Shown: in pieces, positions 31,111 through 39,059 of the stretch | Layout of the letters: every line of letters begins with the position of its first letter | How positions within the stretch are numbered: the first letter of the stretch is position 1 | Assembly (NCBI GenBank): GCA_964345635.1 | Contig: CAYFRM010000001.1 | Coordinates: 1 to 39,669 of the forward strand | DNA length: 39,669 nt | Direction of reading: 5' to 3' | Source: WVXT01 sp964345635 | GTDB lineage: Bacteria > UBA6262 > WVXT01 | Notes under the pieces: model-generated | What the model saw: the letters and a program-made list of their open reading frames with translations, nothing else | The model's database searches: none | What the model was told of the DNA's origin: nothing | Position numbers and translations under genes: made by a program

Positions 31111-31983
31111 CTAATAGATTACTTTGTTTAAGGGGTACTCTATTATTCCTTCAGCGCCAGCGCGCTTCAATTCGGGAAGAATCTTCTTAGCCATTTCTTC
31201 TTTCAGGATTACCTCAAGGGCAAACCAGCCGGGAACAGTCAAAAGGGAAACTGTTGGCTTCTTGAGCGCAGGCAGAATCTTCATAAGTTTGGGAACGTCT
31301 TCCTTTCTCACGTTCATCTTTAGCCCCACCATTCCCTCTGCTGCCAGGGCTCCCTGCAAAAGAATACCAATACTCTCAATCTTATTTCTCTTCCAGGGAT
31401 TCTGATATGATTCCTTGTTGACAATGAGGCGCGTTGTCGATTCTATAACCGTATCTATGGATTTTAAGTAATTTGCCGCGAGAGAAGAGCCGGTCTCGGT
31501 CAATTCCACAATAGCGTCAGCCAGAGTCCCTGCCTTTCCCTCGGTTGCTCCCCAGGAAAATTCCACATCTGCTTTTACTCTTTTCTTCTTCAGATAATCT
31601 TTAACCACATTGACTAACTCGGTGGCTATCCTCTTTCCTTTCAGGTCTTTCACCGATCTAACTCGCGAATTGTTAGAAACAGCCAGAACCCACTTCACCG
31701 GGCGGTATCCCGACTTGGAATATACAAGTTCACACACTTCTTTTACTTTTGCCTTGTTCTCTCTAATCCAGTCATACCCGGTGAGCCCCGCGTCAAAAGT
31801 GCCATCCTCAACGTACCTGGCAATTTCCTGAGCTCTCACCAGCATAACTTCCAGTTCCGGGTCATCGCAAGAGGGAAAATAAGACCTCTCTCCCACGTAA
31901 ATGCGAATGCCAGCTTTGCGGAACAATTCCACAGTTGGCGCCTGAAGGCTCCCTTTTGGTAGACCCAATCTTAGTTTTGGCAT
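31111..31983 (-). CDS. hisG: ATP phosphoribosyltransferase, long form
   Basis: A 290-aa HisG of the long, self-sufficient type with a C-terminal ACT-like regulatory domain (from about residue 215: MNVRKEDVPKLMKILPALKKPTVS). The catalytic part has LGLPKGSLQ, DAGLTGYDWI, RIATELVNVVKDYL and the PRPP loop DAIVELTETGSSLAANYL. It catalyses the first step of histidine synthesis and should be feedback-inhibited by histidine. GGGAGGA precedes the ATG. No other his genes are in the window, so it is separated from the rest of the pathway. Confidence 0.95.
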   Translation of the reverse strand: MPKLRLGLPKGSLQAPTVELFRKAGIRIYVGERSYFPSCDDPELEVMLVRAQEIARYVEDGTFDAGLTGYDWIRENKAKVKEVCELVYSKSGYRPVKWVLAVSNNSRVRSVKDLKGKRIATELVNVVKDYLKKKRVKADVEFSWGATEGKAGTLADAIVELTETGSSLAANYLKSIDTVIESTTRLIVNKESYQNPWKRNKIESIGILLQGALAAEGMVGLKMNVRKEDVPKLMKILPALKKPTVSLLTVPGWFALEVILKEEMAKKILPELKRAGAEGIIEYPLNKVIY

Positions 31984-32002
31984 CTATTCCTCCCTTTCTC
32001 TG

Positions 32003-32054
32003 CGGACGGAGTTTACGCCGTCCCTTCCGGGTGGCCACGGAGTGCCACCCCTAC
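32003..32054. repeat. REP palindromes: GGACGG...CCGTCC and GGGTGGCCACGGAGTG
   Basis: Two hairpins in tandem: GGACGGAGTTTACGCCGTCC (32004-32023) and GGGTGGCCACGGAGTGCCACCC with CCTAC (32029-32054). The second belongs to the family at 22112, 22563 and 33704. It lies between rimI and hisG. Confidence 0.8.
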
Positions 32055-32055
32055 G

Positions 32056-32547
32056 TTATAAATCTCTTTTCTCCATTACAATGGCGTCTTCTCCGGTATA
32101 AGCATAATAGCCCTTCTTGATTTTCGTCTTCCGGAAACCCCATTTCTCGTACAATCTCTGCCCTACCTTGTTGGAAGTTCGCACTTCCAGGGTGGCTAAT
32201 TTGGCTCCCAAATTTCTTGCCTTCTCCAGAAGAAATCCCAAAAACTCACTGCCAAAGCCGCGCCCCCTGTAATCCGGATGTACGGCCAGATTGGTTATGT
32301 GCGCCTCTTTCTTAACCACCCAGAAACCACCATAAGCAATCATCCTCCCTCTTTTCTTTTCCTGTTCATCTTCTCTCATCACGTAAAAGTGGGAATAAGG
32401 CAATATCAGCTCGTGATAGAACATCGCCGTTGACCAGGGTTCGGGAAAAGATAGACTTTCTATCTCCACTACCTCCTTGAGGTCGCTATAATCCAGCGGG
32501 AATATGGAAAATTTTAAAGCTTTCTCAGTCTTTCCTTCTCTTCCCAT
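32056..32547 (-). CDS. rimI: Ribosomal protein S18-alanine N-acetyltransferase
   Basis: A 163-aa GNAT acetyltransferase. ESLSFPEPWSTAMFYHEL is the RimI N-terminal motif, ITNLAVHPDYRGRGFGSEFLGFLL the acetyl-CoA loop (Arg-x2-Gly-x-Gly), and LEVRTSNKVGQRLYEKWGF the C-terminal part. A GGAGG site lies about 10 nt upstream within tsaB, whose end overlaps this gene by 34 bp. The tsaE-tsaB-rimI cluster is widespread, supporting RimI over other GNATs. Confidence 0.9.
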   Translation of the reverse strand: MGREGKTEKALKFSIFPLDYSDLKEVVEIESLSFPEPWSTAMFYHELILPYSHFYVMREDEQEKKRGRMIAYGGFWVVKKEAHITNLAVHPDYRGRGFGSEFLGFLLEKARNLGAKLATLEVRTSNKVGQRLYEKWGFRKTKIKKGYYAYTGEDAIVMEKRDL

Positions 32548-33215
32548 TTCACTTCAGCCTCCGCTCTCCTTATATATAGCGGAAAGACTTCATCATACTT
32601 TTTCCCTTCTCCACAAACAAGTTTCTTCAGACCCAGCTCGGCAACCCGGGCTGCCGAAACGTAACGCCTTTCCTTCTTGACAATCTTTGCTTTCTTCTTC
32701 AGAAAATCCTTAATTAAATTTTCGTAAAGGTCGACTGCTTCACCCAGAAAGAGTATAGTCTCCTCTTTATCTTTCAATATTTTCAACCAGTCCTCTATCC
32801 CAATCAGTTGATGGGGAGTCAATCTCTTTCTTTCCTTATATAGGGCAGTGTAGATTTCTCCGCGCAGAGCATCAATCATAGGGGAAACGAGCTCTCCCGC
32901 CGTCTCCATACCAAAGGCCAGGCCATCGAGACTGGGAATTCCCACCAGGGGAATGTTTAAACTCTGGGCAAGACCTCTGGCCGAGGAAAGTCCCACGCGA
33001 ATTCCCGTGAATGAACCCGGACCAACGGAGACTGCAATTCCATCCATCTCCCTGATAGCCGTACCATTCTTTTTCAATATTTCATCAATTAAGGGAATCA
33101 CCCTTTCCGAATGGGAAAGTCCCAGAGGGAGCGAAATCTCGTCCCGCAACTTCTTTCCGTTTACGAGGGCCACGCTACAGGTTTTAGTTGACGTCTCTAT
33201 TCCCAGAATTAACAT
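32514..33215 (-). CDS. tsaB: tRNA threonylcarbamoyladenosine protein TsaB
   Basis: A 233-aa TsaB: ILGIETSTKTCSVAL, LGLSHSERVIPLIDEIL, VSVGPGSFTGIRVGLSSARGLA and PMIDALRGEIYTALY are the family motifs of this ASKHA-fold protein. It acts as a scaffold partner of TsaD, with TsaE, in making t6A37 of ANN-decoding tRNAs. It overlaps tsaE upstream by 32 bp and rimI downstream by 34 bp. tsaD is not in the window. Confidence 0.95.
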   Translation of the reverse strand: MLILGIETSTKTCSVALVNGKKLRDEISLPLGLSHSERVIPLIDEILKKNGTAIREMDGIAVSVGPGSFTGIRVGLSSARGLAQSLNIPLVGIPSLDGLAFGMETAGELVSPMIDALRGEIYTALYKERKRLTPHQLIGIEDWLKILKDKEETILFLGEAVDLYENLIKDFLKKKAKIVKKERRYVSAARVAELGLKKLVCGEGKKYDEVFPLYIRRAEAEVKWEEKERLRKL

Positions 33216-33663
33216 TTATATTGACTTCCCTGCCAATCAGATTAGTTATCTTTATTTCACGATTGTCCCCGGAAATTATTCTTAATTCTATTTCCATTCT
33301 CTTTTCCGGCCAGAGTGACTCCATCTTCTCCGCCCATTCGATAATTGTCACTCCCTGATCATAGAAATATTCTCTATAACCCAGCTCTTCCACTTCGGAT
33401 AATTTGTCAAGACGAAAGAGATCGAAATGGTAGACGGGAATTCTTCCCTTATACTCGTTAATTAATTTAAAAGATGCACTATTTACAGGGCCTTGGACTC
33501 CCAACCCCTGGGCAATGCCCTGGGTAATCGTCGTCTTGCCCGAGCCGAGCTCGCCAACGAGGCAGATTATGTCTCCCGGCAGAAGGCTTCTGCCGATTAC
33601 TCTACCAATCTTTCTCGTCTCTTCCTCACTCTTCGTAAATTTTGAAAAAGGGGTCAGAGTCAT
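33184..33663 (-). CDS. tsaE: tRNA threonylcarbamoyladenosine ATPase TsaE
   Basis: A 159-aa P-loop ATPase of the t6A pathway: Walker A LVGELGSGKTTITQGIA, VNSASFKLINEY, PVYHFDLFRL, EELGYREYF and VTIIEWAEK. The ATG lies within a GGGGTCAGAGTCAT repeat, so the first residues (MTLTPF) are repeat-encoded, and no ribosome site is seen before it. A TTG three codons upstream has no better site. The family motif SEEETRKIG begins at residue 12, so a shorter start is unlikely. Adjacent tsaB overlaps by 32 bp. Confidence 0.93.
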   Translation of the reverse strand: MTLTPFSKFTKSEEETRKIGRVIGRSLLPGDIICLVGELGSGKTTITQGIAQGLGVQGPVNSASFKLINEYKGRIPVYHFDLFRLDKLSEVEELGYREYFYDQGVTIIEWAEKMESLWPEKRMEIELRIISGDNREIKITNLIGREVNINVNSGNRDVN

Positions 33664-33691
33664 TTTTTTCAAAAAGTGACAGGTACATTTT
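33648..33691. repeat. GGGGTCAGAGTCA / GTGACAGGTAC repeat over tsaE start
   Basis: GGGGTCAGAGTCATTTTTTTC followed by AAAAAGTGACAGGTACATTTTT. The first half encodes the N-terminus and ATG of tsaE; the second half matches the GTGACAGGTAC segment at 15991-16003 in opposite sense. Confidence 0.85.
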
Positions 33692-33703
33692 TGTACTTCC
33701 TTT

Positions 33704-33756
33704 GGGCGGCCACGGAGTGCCGCCCCTACACTGCAGAGCTATCGCTCTGCAGCTAC
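33704..33756. repeat. Composite REP: GGGCGGCCACGGAGTG palindrome plus GCAGAGC hairpin
   Basis: GGGCGGCCACGGAGTGCCGCCC is followed by CCTACACT and GCAGAGCTATCGCTCTGC (33733-33750), then AGCTAC. It is the best-preserved two-part copy. The gap between tsaE and thiL (33664-33763) contains only repeats. Confidence 0.88.
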
Positions 33757-33763
33757 AACTTTC

Positions 33764-34795
33764 TTATGCGAAATGTTCGTATCCCCGGCCTTTCAATTTA
33801 ACTTCTTTACTTTCCTTATCCAGATAGCGCACTCCCCGACTTGCCGGCACAATTTCGCCAATCATCGTAGTATGAGGAACTTCTCTCAATACCTTCTTAA
33901 CCTTCCCCGGGGGAACGGCAAATACCAGTTCATAATCCTCCCCGCCATAGAGAGCAAAGATTAGACTCTTGATAGGCCCTTCTTTATGAGAAGTCAGATA
34001 TCTCAAACAAGGTGAAACAGGAATTTTCTCCAGCCAGATTTTGGCGCCCACCTTGCTCGACTGGCAGATGAACCTTAATGATAAGTCCAACCCATCACTA
34101 CTATCAATCATCGCTGTTGCCAGCCTCTTCCCGGAAATAATTTCTGCCTCTCTCGCCCTCGCATGGGGAAGAAGGTGTCTTTTTATCAGATTCTTCTTGC
34201 ACTTCCGAACATAACCGGATTTCCCGGAAATTTTCCATCTCCCCTTAAGTATCTCCAACCCGGCGGCTGAATCTCCAAAATTTCCCGTAACCAGTATCCC
34301 GTCTCCTACCCTGGCTCCGGAGCGATAAATCACCCTGCCTCTTGCCACCTCTCCCAGCAAATTCAGGGTAATTATTGCATTCCGGGGAGAAGAGACTACG
34401 TCACCGCCGACTATCCGCACTCCCAATTTCTTTCCGCACTTCATCATACCTTCGTATAAACCGTCCACATCTTTGGTCAAACTATCTTTAGATAGCGCTA
34501 AAGAAATCAGTGCATACCTTGGCTTCCCACCCATAGCAATGATGTCGCTGATTGAAGAGACCATCGCTTTATAACCTATCTTTTGAAAATCGGCGTCCTC
34601 GGTACTAAAATGGACACCCTCCACTATTGTATCAGTGGTAGCCACCAGGAGCTTCTTACCATAAGGCTCAATCACCGCGGCATCGTCGCCAATGCCAGCA
34701 ATAATTCTTCTTATCTGAGAAGTGGGAGTACGTTTTTCTACTTTTTTCCTTATTCGCTCTATTAACCCAAACTCGCCAATTCTCGCTATCTTCAT
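33764..34795 (-). CDS. thiL: Thiamine-monophosphate kinase
   Basis: A 343-aa ThiL of the PurM/AIRS fold. GEFGLIERIRKK, AGIGDDAAVIEP, TTDTIVEGVHFST, SSISDIIAMGGKPRYALISL, GGDVVSS, VTGNFGDSAAGLEIL, DSSDGLDLSL and YGGEDYELVFAVP are all present. It phosphorylates thiamine monophosphate to the diphosphate cofactor in the cytosol. A hairpin terminator lies just before its start, so transcription begins separately from the gene upstream. Confidence 0.95.
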   Translation of the reverse strand: MKIARIGEFGLIERIRKKVEKRTPTSQIRRIIAGIGDDAAVIEPYGKKLLVATTDTIVEGVHFSTEDADFQKIGYKAMVSSISDIIAMGGKPRYALISLALSKDSLTKDVDGLYEGMMKCGKKLGVRIVGGDVVSSPRNAIITLNLLGEVARGRVIYRSGARVGDGILVTGNFGDSAAGLEILKGRWKISGKSGYVRKCKKNLIKRHLLPHARAREAEIISGKRLATAMIDSSDGLDLSLRFICQSSKVGAKIWLEKIPVSPCLRYLTSHKEGPIKSLIFALYGGEDYELVFAVPPGKVKKVLREVPHTTMIGEIVPASRGVRYLDKESKEVKLKGRGYEHFA

Positions 34796-34809
34796 CGAAG
34801 CCCGTAAAC

Positions 34810-34840
34810 AAAAAAGGGGCTCTCTTTAATAAGAGCCCCT
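34810..34840 (-). terminator. Rho-independent terminator
   Basis: On the minus strand GGGGCTCT-TATTAAAG-AGAGCCCC is followed by TTTTTT. It ends the transcript of the small membrane protein gene, 17 bp beyond its stop, and separates it from thiL. Confidence 0.9.
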
Positions 34841-34857
34841 CCAGTTTTATGTTTGAT

Positions 34858-35085
34858 TTATTCCTTCTTCTCTTCAGAAGCTGGTGCTTTTGCCTCTTCC
34901 TTCTTAGCGGCAATCTTATCCTTAATGCTGCTAATACCAGCAATTATAGCAACCAATCCTCCTCCCACCAACATAGCCGGAAGAACTCCTTTAACCACTA
35001 CCCACAATTCAAACCAAAGCTGCCCGGCCAGAAACCAGATTACGCCAATAGCCGCAACCACTAATCCACCAATGATACTACCCAT
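34858..35085 (-). CDS. Small membrane protein with charged C-terminal tail
   Basis: A 75-aa protein with two hydrophobic segments (about residues 2-20 and 32-53) rich in Gly, Ile and Val, then a Lys/Ala/Glu tail (KEEAKAPASEEKKE). No specific family is recognised. AGGAGGTG 8 nt upstream sets the ATG; a GTG three codons earlier would overlap the ribosome site. Its own terminator and strong ribosome site suggest a well-expressed gene. Confidence 0.75.
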   Translation of the reverse strand: MGSIIGGLVVAAIGVIWFLAGQLWFELWVVVKGVLPAMLVGGGLVAIIAGISSIKDKIAAKKEEAKAPASEEKKE

Positions 35086-35103
35086 TCTCTTCACCTCCTG
35101 TTA

Positions 35104-35132
35104 AAATTGTTTGCCCTTTCTGGCAAATTTTA
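35104..35132 (-). terminator. Possible hairpin terminator after nnr
   Basis: TTTGCC-AGAAAG-GGCAAA (35110-35127) follows the Nnr stop directly, with A/T-rich flanks that extend pairing. The T-run on the minus strand is short and mixed (CAATTTT), so it might instead be a regulatory hairpin ahead of the small membrane gene. Confidence 0.4.
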
Positions 35133-36692
35133 ATTTTCCAATACTTCTCTTATCGCCCGGGGTATCTTCTCCACGATATCTGAGGCGATAAGGCTCATCT
35201 CTCCCCTCTCGCGTCCGGCTAAATCTCCCGCCAGACCATGCAGGTAGACTCCGCAGATTGCGGCAGAAAGCAGACTATTTTCAATTCTACTCGCCGATAG
35301 CCTAAGCTGGCCTGCCAGCCCGCCAATCATCCCCGCCAGAACATCCCCGCTACCTCCGCTGGCCATTCCCGGATTGCCCACTGGACTGATAAACACATCT
35401 TCTCCTTCCGTAACTACCGTCTGGTATCCTTTCAGGACACATATCAAACTATTCTTCTCGGAGAATTCCAAAGCATATCCTATTCTTTCTCTCTGTATAT
35501 CCTCTGCTTTCTTTCCCAGCAATCTCGCCAGTTCTCCCGGGTGGGGAGTGATAATAATTTTGGCTTTTGCCTTAGCCAGAGTTGCTTCGCTGGCTAACGA
35601 ATTTATTCCGTCGGCATCCAGGACACAGGGCAAAAAGACTTTATTAAGTATCTTCTTTACCAGTTTTCCCGTGCTCCTGTTAGTGGAAAGCCCCGGCCCG
35701 ATAACAACAACGTCCACCTTCCTCCTTTCTATAAAATCCAAAATTTCGTCTATTCCTTTTACACTCAGACTCTTCTCTTCGGTTTCCGGCAGAGGAAGTG
35801 TCATAGCTTCAGTAATTTTAACTTCCATAATAGCGTTCAGGCTTTCTGGAATTCCCAGGGTCACCAATCCCGCTCCTACCTTCAATGCCCCCTGGCAGAC
35901 TAAAGCCGCCGCTCCCGTCATACCCCAGGAGCCGGCCAGAATCAGAACGTGCCCGAAGTCTTTCTTATGAGCGTCCTTTCTTCTCTTCGGCAATATCTCC
36001 CTGATTTCCGAAGAGGTAATCATATTCCATCGGGAAGGTAAATCTTCGTCTCTTATTCCGATGTCGACAGCCCTGATATTTCCCGCAAACCTGTAACCCG
36101 GATAGAGGAAAAGCCCCTTCTTGGGATAAGCAAAAGTCACAGTCAAATCGGAAGCCACGCAGGAACCGCCCACTTCTCCCGTATCGCCATTTACTCCCGA
36201 GGGAATGTCGCAGGCAACCACGTACTTCTTGGAACTATTGATGGCTTCTATTGTATCTTTCGTTATATCTCCTGTGGCGCCGGAAAATCCCGTTCCGAAA
36301 ATGGCATCGACTATTATATCGCTATCAGAAATCTGTTCTTTTATTTTTTCAAGGGAAAGGTCCTCAAAGGGGATAGGATTCACTTCATCCCGCCTCGCCC
36401 GGGCCAGATTGGTCTTTGTGCCCTCTTTCATTTCCTCCTCCCGGGCAAGAAGAACCACTCTAACCTGAGCTCCCAGCTCCTTCAATTTTCTCCCCACTAC
36501 CAGCCCGTCTCCCCCGTTATTCCCCCTTCCCACAAAAACAAGAAACTTTTTTTTTACTATGTCGGGAATCTCTTTCCGGAGAAGCGTAACCATCCCGGTC
36601 CCCGCCCGCTCCATCAATTCAATTCCCGGAGTGCCGTGAGAAATCGCCTTCTTATCCAGCACTCTCATCTGTTCAGCAGAAACAATCTTCAT
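35130..36692 (-). CDS. nnr: Bifunctional NAD(P)H-hydrate epimerase / ADP-dependent dehydratase
   Basis: A 520-aa fused metabolite-repair enzyme. The N-terminal YjeF_N epimerase (1-215) has LMERAGTGM, VGRGNNGGDGLVVGR, VDAIFGTGFSG and DIPSGVNGDTGE. The C-terminal ribokinase-like dehydratase (225-515) has VLILAGSWGMTGAAALV, CVLDADGIN, IITPHPGELARLL and GNPGMASGGSGDVLAGMIGGL. Together they restore hydrated NAD(P)H. Gene fusion and length are standard for bacteria. It precedes a small membrane gene and follows acpS, a common neighbour in many bacteria. Confidence 0.96.
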   Translation of the reverse strand: MKIVSAEQMRVLDKKAISHGTPGIELMERAGTGMVTLLRKEIPDIVKKKFLVFVGRGNNGGDGLVVGRKLKELGAQVRVVLLAREEEMKEGTKTNLARARRDEVNPIPFEDLSLEKIKEQISDSDIIVDAIFGTGFSGATGDITKDTIEAINSSKKYVVACDIPSGVNGDTGEVGGSCVASDLTVTFAYPKKGLFLYPGYRFAGNIRAVDIGIRDEDLPSRWNMITSSEIREILPKRRKDAHKKDFGHVLILAGSWGMTGAAALVCQGALKVGAGLVTLGIPESLNAIMEVKITEAMTLPLPETEEKSLSVKGIDEILDFIERRKVDVVVIGPGLSTNRSTGKLVKKILNKVFLPCVLDADGINSLASEATLAKAKAKIIITPHPGELARLLGKKAEDIQRERIGYALEFSEKNSLICVLKGYQTVVTEGEDVFISPVGNPGMASGGSGDVLAGMIGGLAGQLRLSASRIENSLLSAAICGVYLHGLAGDLAGRERGEMSLIASDIVEKIPRAIREVLEN

Positions 36693-36719
36693 TTCAATCT
36701 ACTATTCCTCACATCTTTT

Positions 36720-36755
36720 CCCTCGCCCCTCCGGGGAGAGGGTTAGGGTGAGGGG
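36720..36755. repeat. CCCTCACCCTAACCC-type REP, single copy
   Basis: CCCTCGCCCCTCCGGGGAGAGGG then TTAGGGTGAGGGG; the inverted orientation of the copy at 30973-31006. It lies between the acpS stop and nnr start and ends 1 bp from the acpS stop codon. Confidence 0.8.
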
Positions 36756-36756
36756 A

Positions 36757-37107
36757 TTATTCCACCACTATCGCCTGGGCAACCGCATAGTCGCGGGAGT
36801 GGGTCAGGCTAACCAGAATTTTCAATGGGTCCAGCCTCTTACCTTTAAGATAAACCTGCGGCTGGCCATTTGATCTGTTCCTAATCTCTATATTTTTTAG
36901 ACCCACGCCTCCTTTGCCCAGCGCCTTCCAGACCGCCTCTTTGGCAGCAAAGCGCACCGCGTAGTGGTCATACTTTTTCCTCTTCTTTTCGCAATACCTG
37001 ATTTCGTTCCTGGTAAACACGCGGTTCTTCAACCGCTCATCTTTTTCCATCAACTTCTTGATTCTATTAATCTCAATTATATCTATGCCCGTGCCGGAAA
37101 TCGGCAT
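36757..37107 (-). CDS. acpS: Holo-[acyl-carrier-protein] synthase
   Basis: A 116-aa AcpS: GTGIDIIEINRIKKLM with the magnesium Asp, RFAAKEAVWKALG with the catalytic Glu-Lys pair, and VSLTHSRDYAVAQAIV. It transfers 4'-phosphopantetheine from CoA to acyl carrier protein. AAGGAGAAGAGG precedes the ATG; a TTG 33 bp upstream would add an unrelated basic extension. A sigma-70-like promoter lies upstream. Confidence 0.94.
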   Translation of the reverse strand: MPISGTGIDIIEINRIKKLMEKDERLKNRVFTRNEIRYCEKKRKKYDHYAVRFAAKEAVWKALGKGGVGLKNIEIRNRSNGQPQVYLKGKRLDPLKILVSLTHSRDYAVAQAIVVE

Positions 37108-37156
37108 TCCTCTTCTCCTTGTAAACAGACTACCTGACAATTACGCTTTTTTGGTT

Positions 37157-37185
37157 ATGATACAAAAAAGTATCGGGAAAATCAA
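37157..37185 (-). promoter_or_regulatory. Predicted sigma-70-type promoter of acpS
   Basis: On the minus strand TTGATT and TATCAT are separated by 17 bp, about 45 bp before the acpS ribosome site. The spacer contains GATAC-TTTTTT-GTATC, a perfect dyad that may serve as an operator. Pattern match only. Confidence 0.5.
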
Positions 37186-37202
37186 GTCCTTTTTCTACAG
37201 GA

Positions 37203-39047
37203 TTATTCTACAGTGACGCTCTTGGCAAGATTGCGCGGCTGGTCCACATCGCAACCTCTGAGGGCAGCAATATGGTAAGCTAACAACTGCAGCGAAACCA
37301 CGTTGACAATGGGAGATAATATTTCTAACGTCTCCGACATATAAAATACGTGGTCGACTTTCTTCTTAATTTCCTTATTTTTCTTCGTAGCCAGGGCAAT
37401 CACAATCCCGTCGCGGGCCCTCACCTCTTCTATATTCGCCACCACTTTTTCGTAGACTTTACTATCAGTGGCAATAGCCAAAACAGGCATATTTTCGTCA
37501 ATCAAAGCAATCGGGCCATGCTTCATCTCGCCGGCAGGATAGCCCTCTGCGTGAATATAAGATATCTCTTTCAATTTCAGCGCGCCTTCCAGGGCGATGG
37601 GATAGTTTATGTGTCGCCCCAAATAGAGAAAATCTATCTTCTTGAAATAATTCTGGGCGCAGGCAATAATCTCCTCCTGGTTTTCCAGGACCTCTTCCAC
37701 CTGGTGAGGAATGCGCAGAAGATGCATCAATATCTTCCTCGCCTCTTCTTTTTTCAAAGTTCCCCTCACTCTCCCGAAAAGGACCGCCAGAAGACAGAGA
37801 GCCGTAAGCTGGGCAGTGAACGCTTTGCTGGAAGCCACTCCGATTTCCGGCCCGGCCCGGGTATAGATTACGCCATCTGCTTCCCGCGTGGCTGTAGAAC
37901 CGAGCACGTTGCAGATAGCTAAAGTCTTCCCTCCCTTCTTCTTCGCTTCCCTCAATCCCGCCAGCGTGTCCGCCGTCTCTCCCGACTGGGAAATCAAAAG
38001 AACCAGAGTATTTCCATTTATGATAGGGTCTCTGTAGCGAAATTCGGAGCCGATGTCCACCTCGCAGGGAAGCTTCACCAGTTCCTCCAGGAGAAATTCC
38101 CCGTAGAGCGCAGAATGGTAGGAAGTGCCACAGGCAACGATATACACCTTCTCAATCGCTTTAATCTCCGCCCGGGAAAGACCCAGCTCCTCCAGGTAGA
38201 CCTCACCCTTATCCGGCGCCATCCTTCCCCGGAACGTGTCCCGGATAGCCCGGGGCTGCTCGTGAATCTCCTTGAGCATAAAATGTTTATACCCGCCCTT
38301 TTCCGCCATCACCGGGTCCCAGCTTATTTGAAATACCTTCTTTTTTGTTTTCTTTCCCGACTTATCGTATACCTGCGCTCCCTCGGTAGTCACCTCGGCC
38401 GTCTCACCGTCGTCAAGATAGATTACTTTCCTGGTATGCCCCAGGATTGCCGGAACATCGGAAGCAATAAAAAATTCTTTTCTCCCCAAACCGATAACCA
38501 GAGGGCTCTCCTTGCGGGCGCAGACAATCTTATCCGGTTCATCAACAGAGATAACTCCCAGAGCGTACGAACCCTCCACTTCCTTAAGCGTTCTCTGCAG
38601 GGCGGAAATAATATTTTTCTTCCCTTTCGCTCTGGCAAGATATTTTTCTACAAGATGGGCCAGAACCTCGGTATCCGTTTCCGATTTAAATCTATGCCCT
38701 TCCCTTATCAATCCTTTCTTCAACGAGAGATAGTTCTCAATAATTCCATTATGCACTACCACCAGTCTCTCCTGGCAATCAGTATGAGGGTGCGCATTCT
38801 CTTCCGAAGGCCTGCCGTGGGTCGCCCATCTCGTGTGACCCAGGGCTACACTACCCTTACAGGGCTTATCCCGCAAAACATTTTCCAGATTGGTAATCTT
38901 GCCCACGCATCTTCTCAACTCCAGCTTGCCCTTCTCAATCACGCCGATGCCTGCCGAGTCATAGCCCCGATATTCCAATCTCTTCAATCCATCTATCAAA
39001 ATCGGAACAACGTCCTTATTCCCGATATAGCCCACAATCCCGCACAT
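37203..39047 (-). CDS. glmS: Glutamine--fructose-6-phosphate aminotransferase
   Basis: A 614-aa GlmS. Cys2 of MCGIVGYIG is the glutaminase nucleophile; RLEYRGYDSAGI, GHTRWATHGRPSEENAHPH and HNGIIENY are the Ntn domain; the SIS isomerase part has ACGTSYHSALYGEFLLEEL, LLISQSGETADTLAGLREAK, ASSKAFTAQ and a C-terminal NLAKSVTVE. It makes glucosamine-6-phosphate for peptidoglycan and lipopolysaccharide. AGGAG precedes the ATG, 12 bp after the pdxJ stop. No glmS ribozyme fits in the short upstream gap. Confidence 0.97.
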   Translation of the reverse strand: MCGIVGYIGNKDVVPILIDGLKRLEYRGYDSAGIGVIEKGKLELRRCVGKITNLENVLRDKPCKGSVALGHTRWATHGRPSEENAHPHTDCQERLVVVHNGIIENYLSLKKGLIREGHRFKSETDTEVLAHLVEKYLARAKGKKNIISALQRTLKEVEGSYALGVISVDEPDKIVCARKESPLVIGLGRKEFFIASDVPAILGHTRKVIYLDDGETAEVTTEGAQVYDKSGKKTKKKVFQISWDPVMAEKGGYKHFMLKEIHEQPRAIRDTFRGRMAPDKGEVYLEELGLSRAEIKAIEKVYIVACGTSYHSALYGEFLLEELVKLPCEVDIGSEFRYRDPIINGNTLVLLISQSGETADTLAGLREAKKKGGKTLAICNVLGSTATREADGVIYTRAGPEIGVASSKAFTAQLTALCLLAVLFGRVRGTLKKEEARKILMHLLRIPHQVEEVLENQEEIIACAQNYFKKIDFLYLGRHINYPIALEGALKLKEISYIHAEGYPAGEMKHGPIALIDENMPVLAIATDSKVYEKVVANIEEVRARDGIVIALATKKNKEIKKKVDHVFYMSETLEILSPIVNVVSLQLLAYHIAALRGCDVDQPRNLAKSVTVE

Positions 39048-39059
39048 AATTTACTCCTA

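Noticed and set aside
39048..39059. glmS ribozyme/riboswitch
   Set aside because: Only 12 bp separate pdxJ and glmS, too short for the ribozyme.
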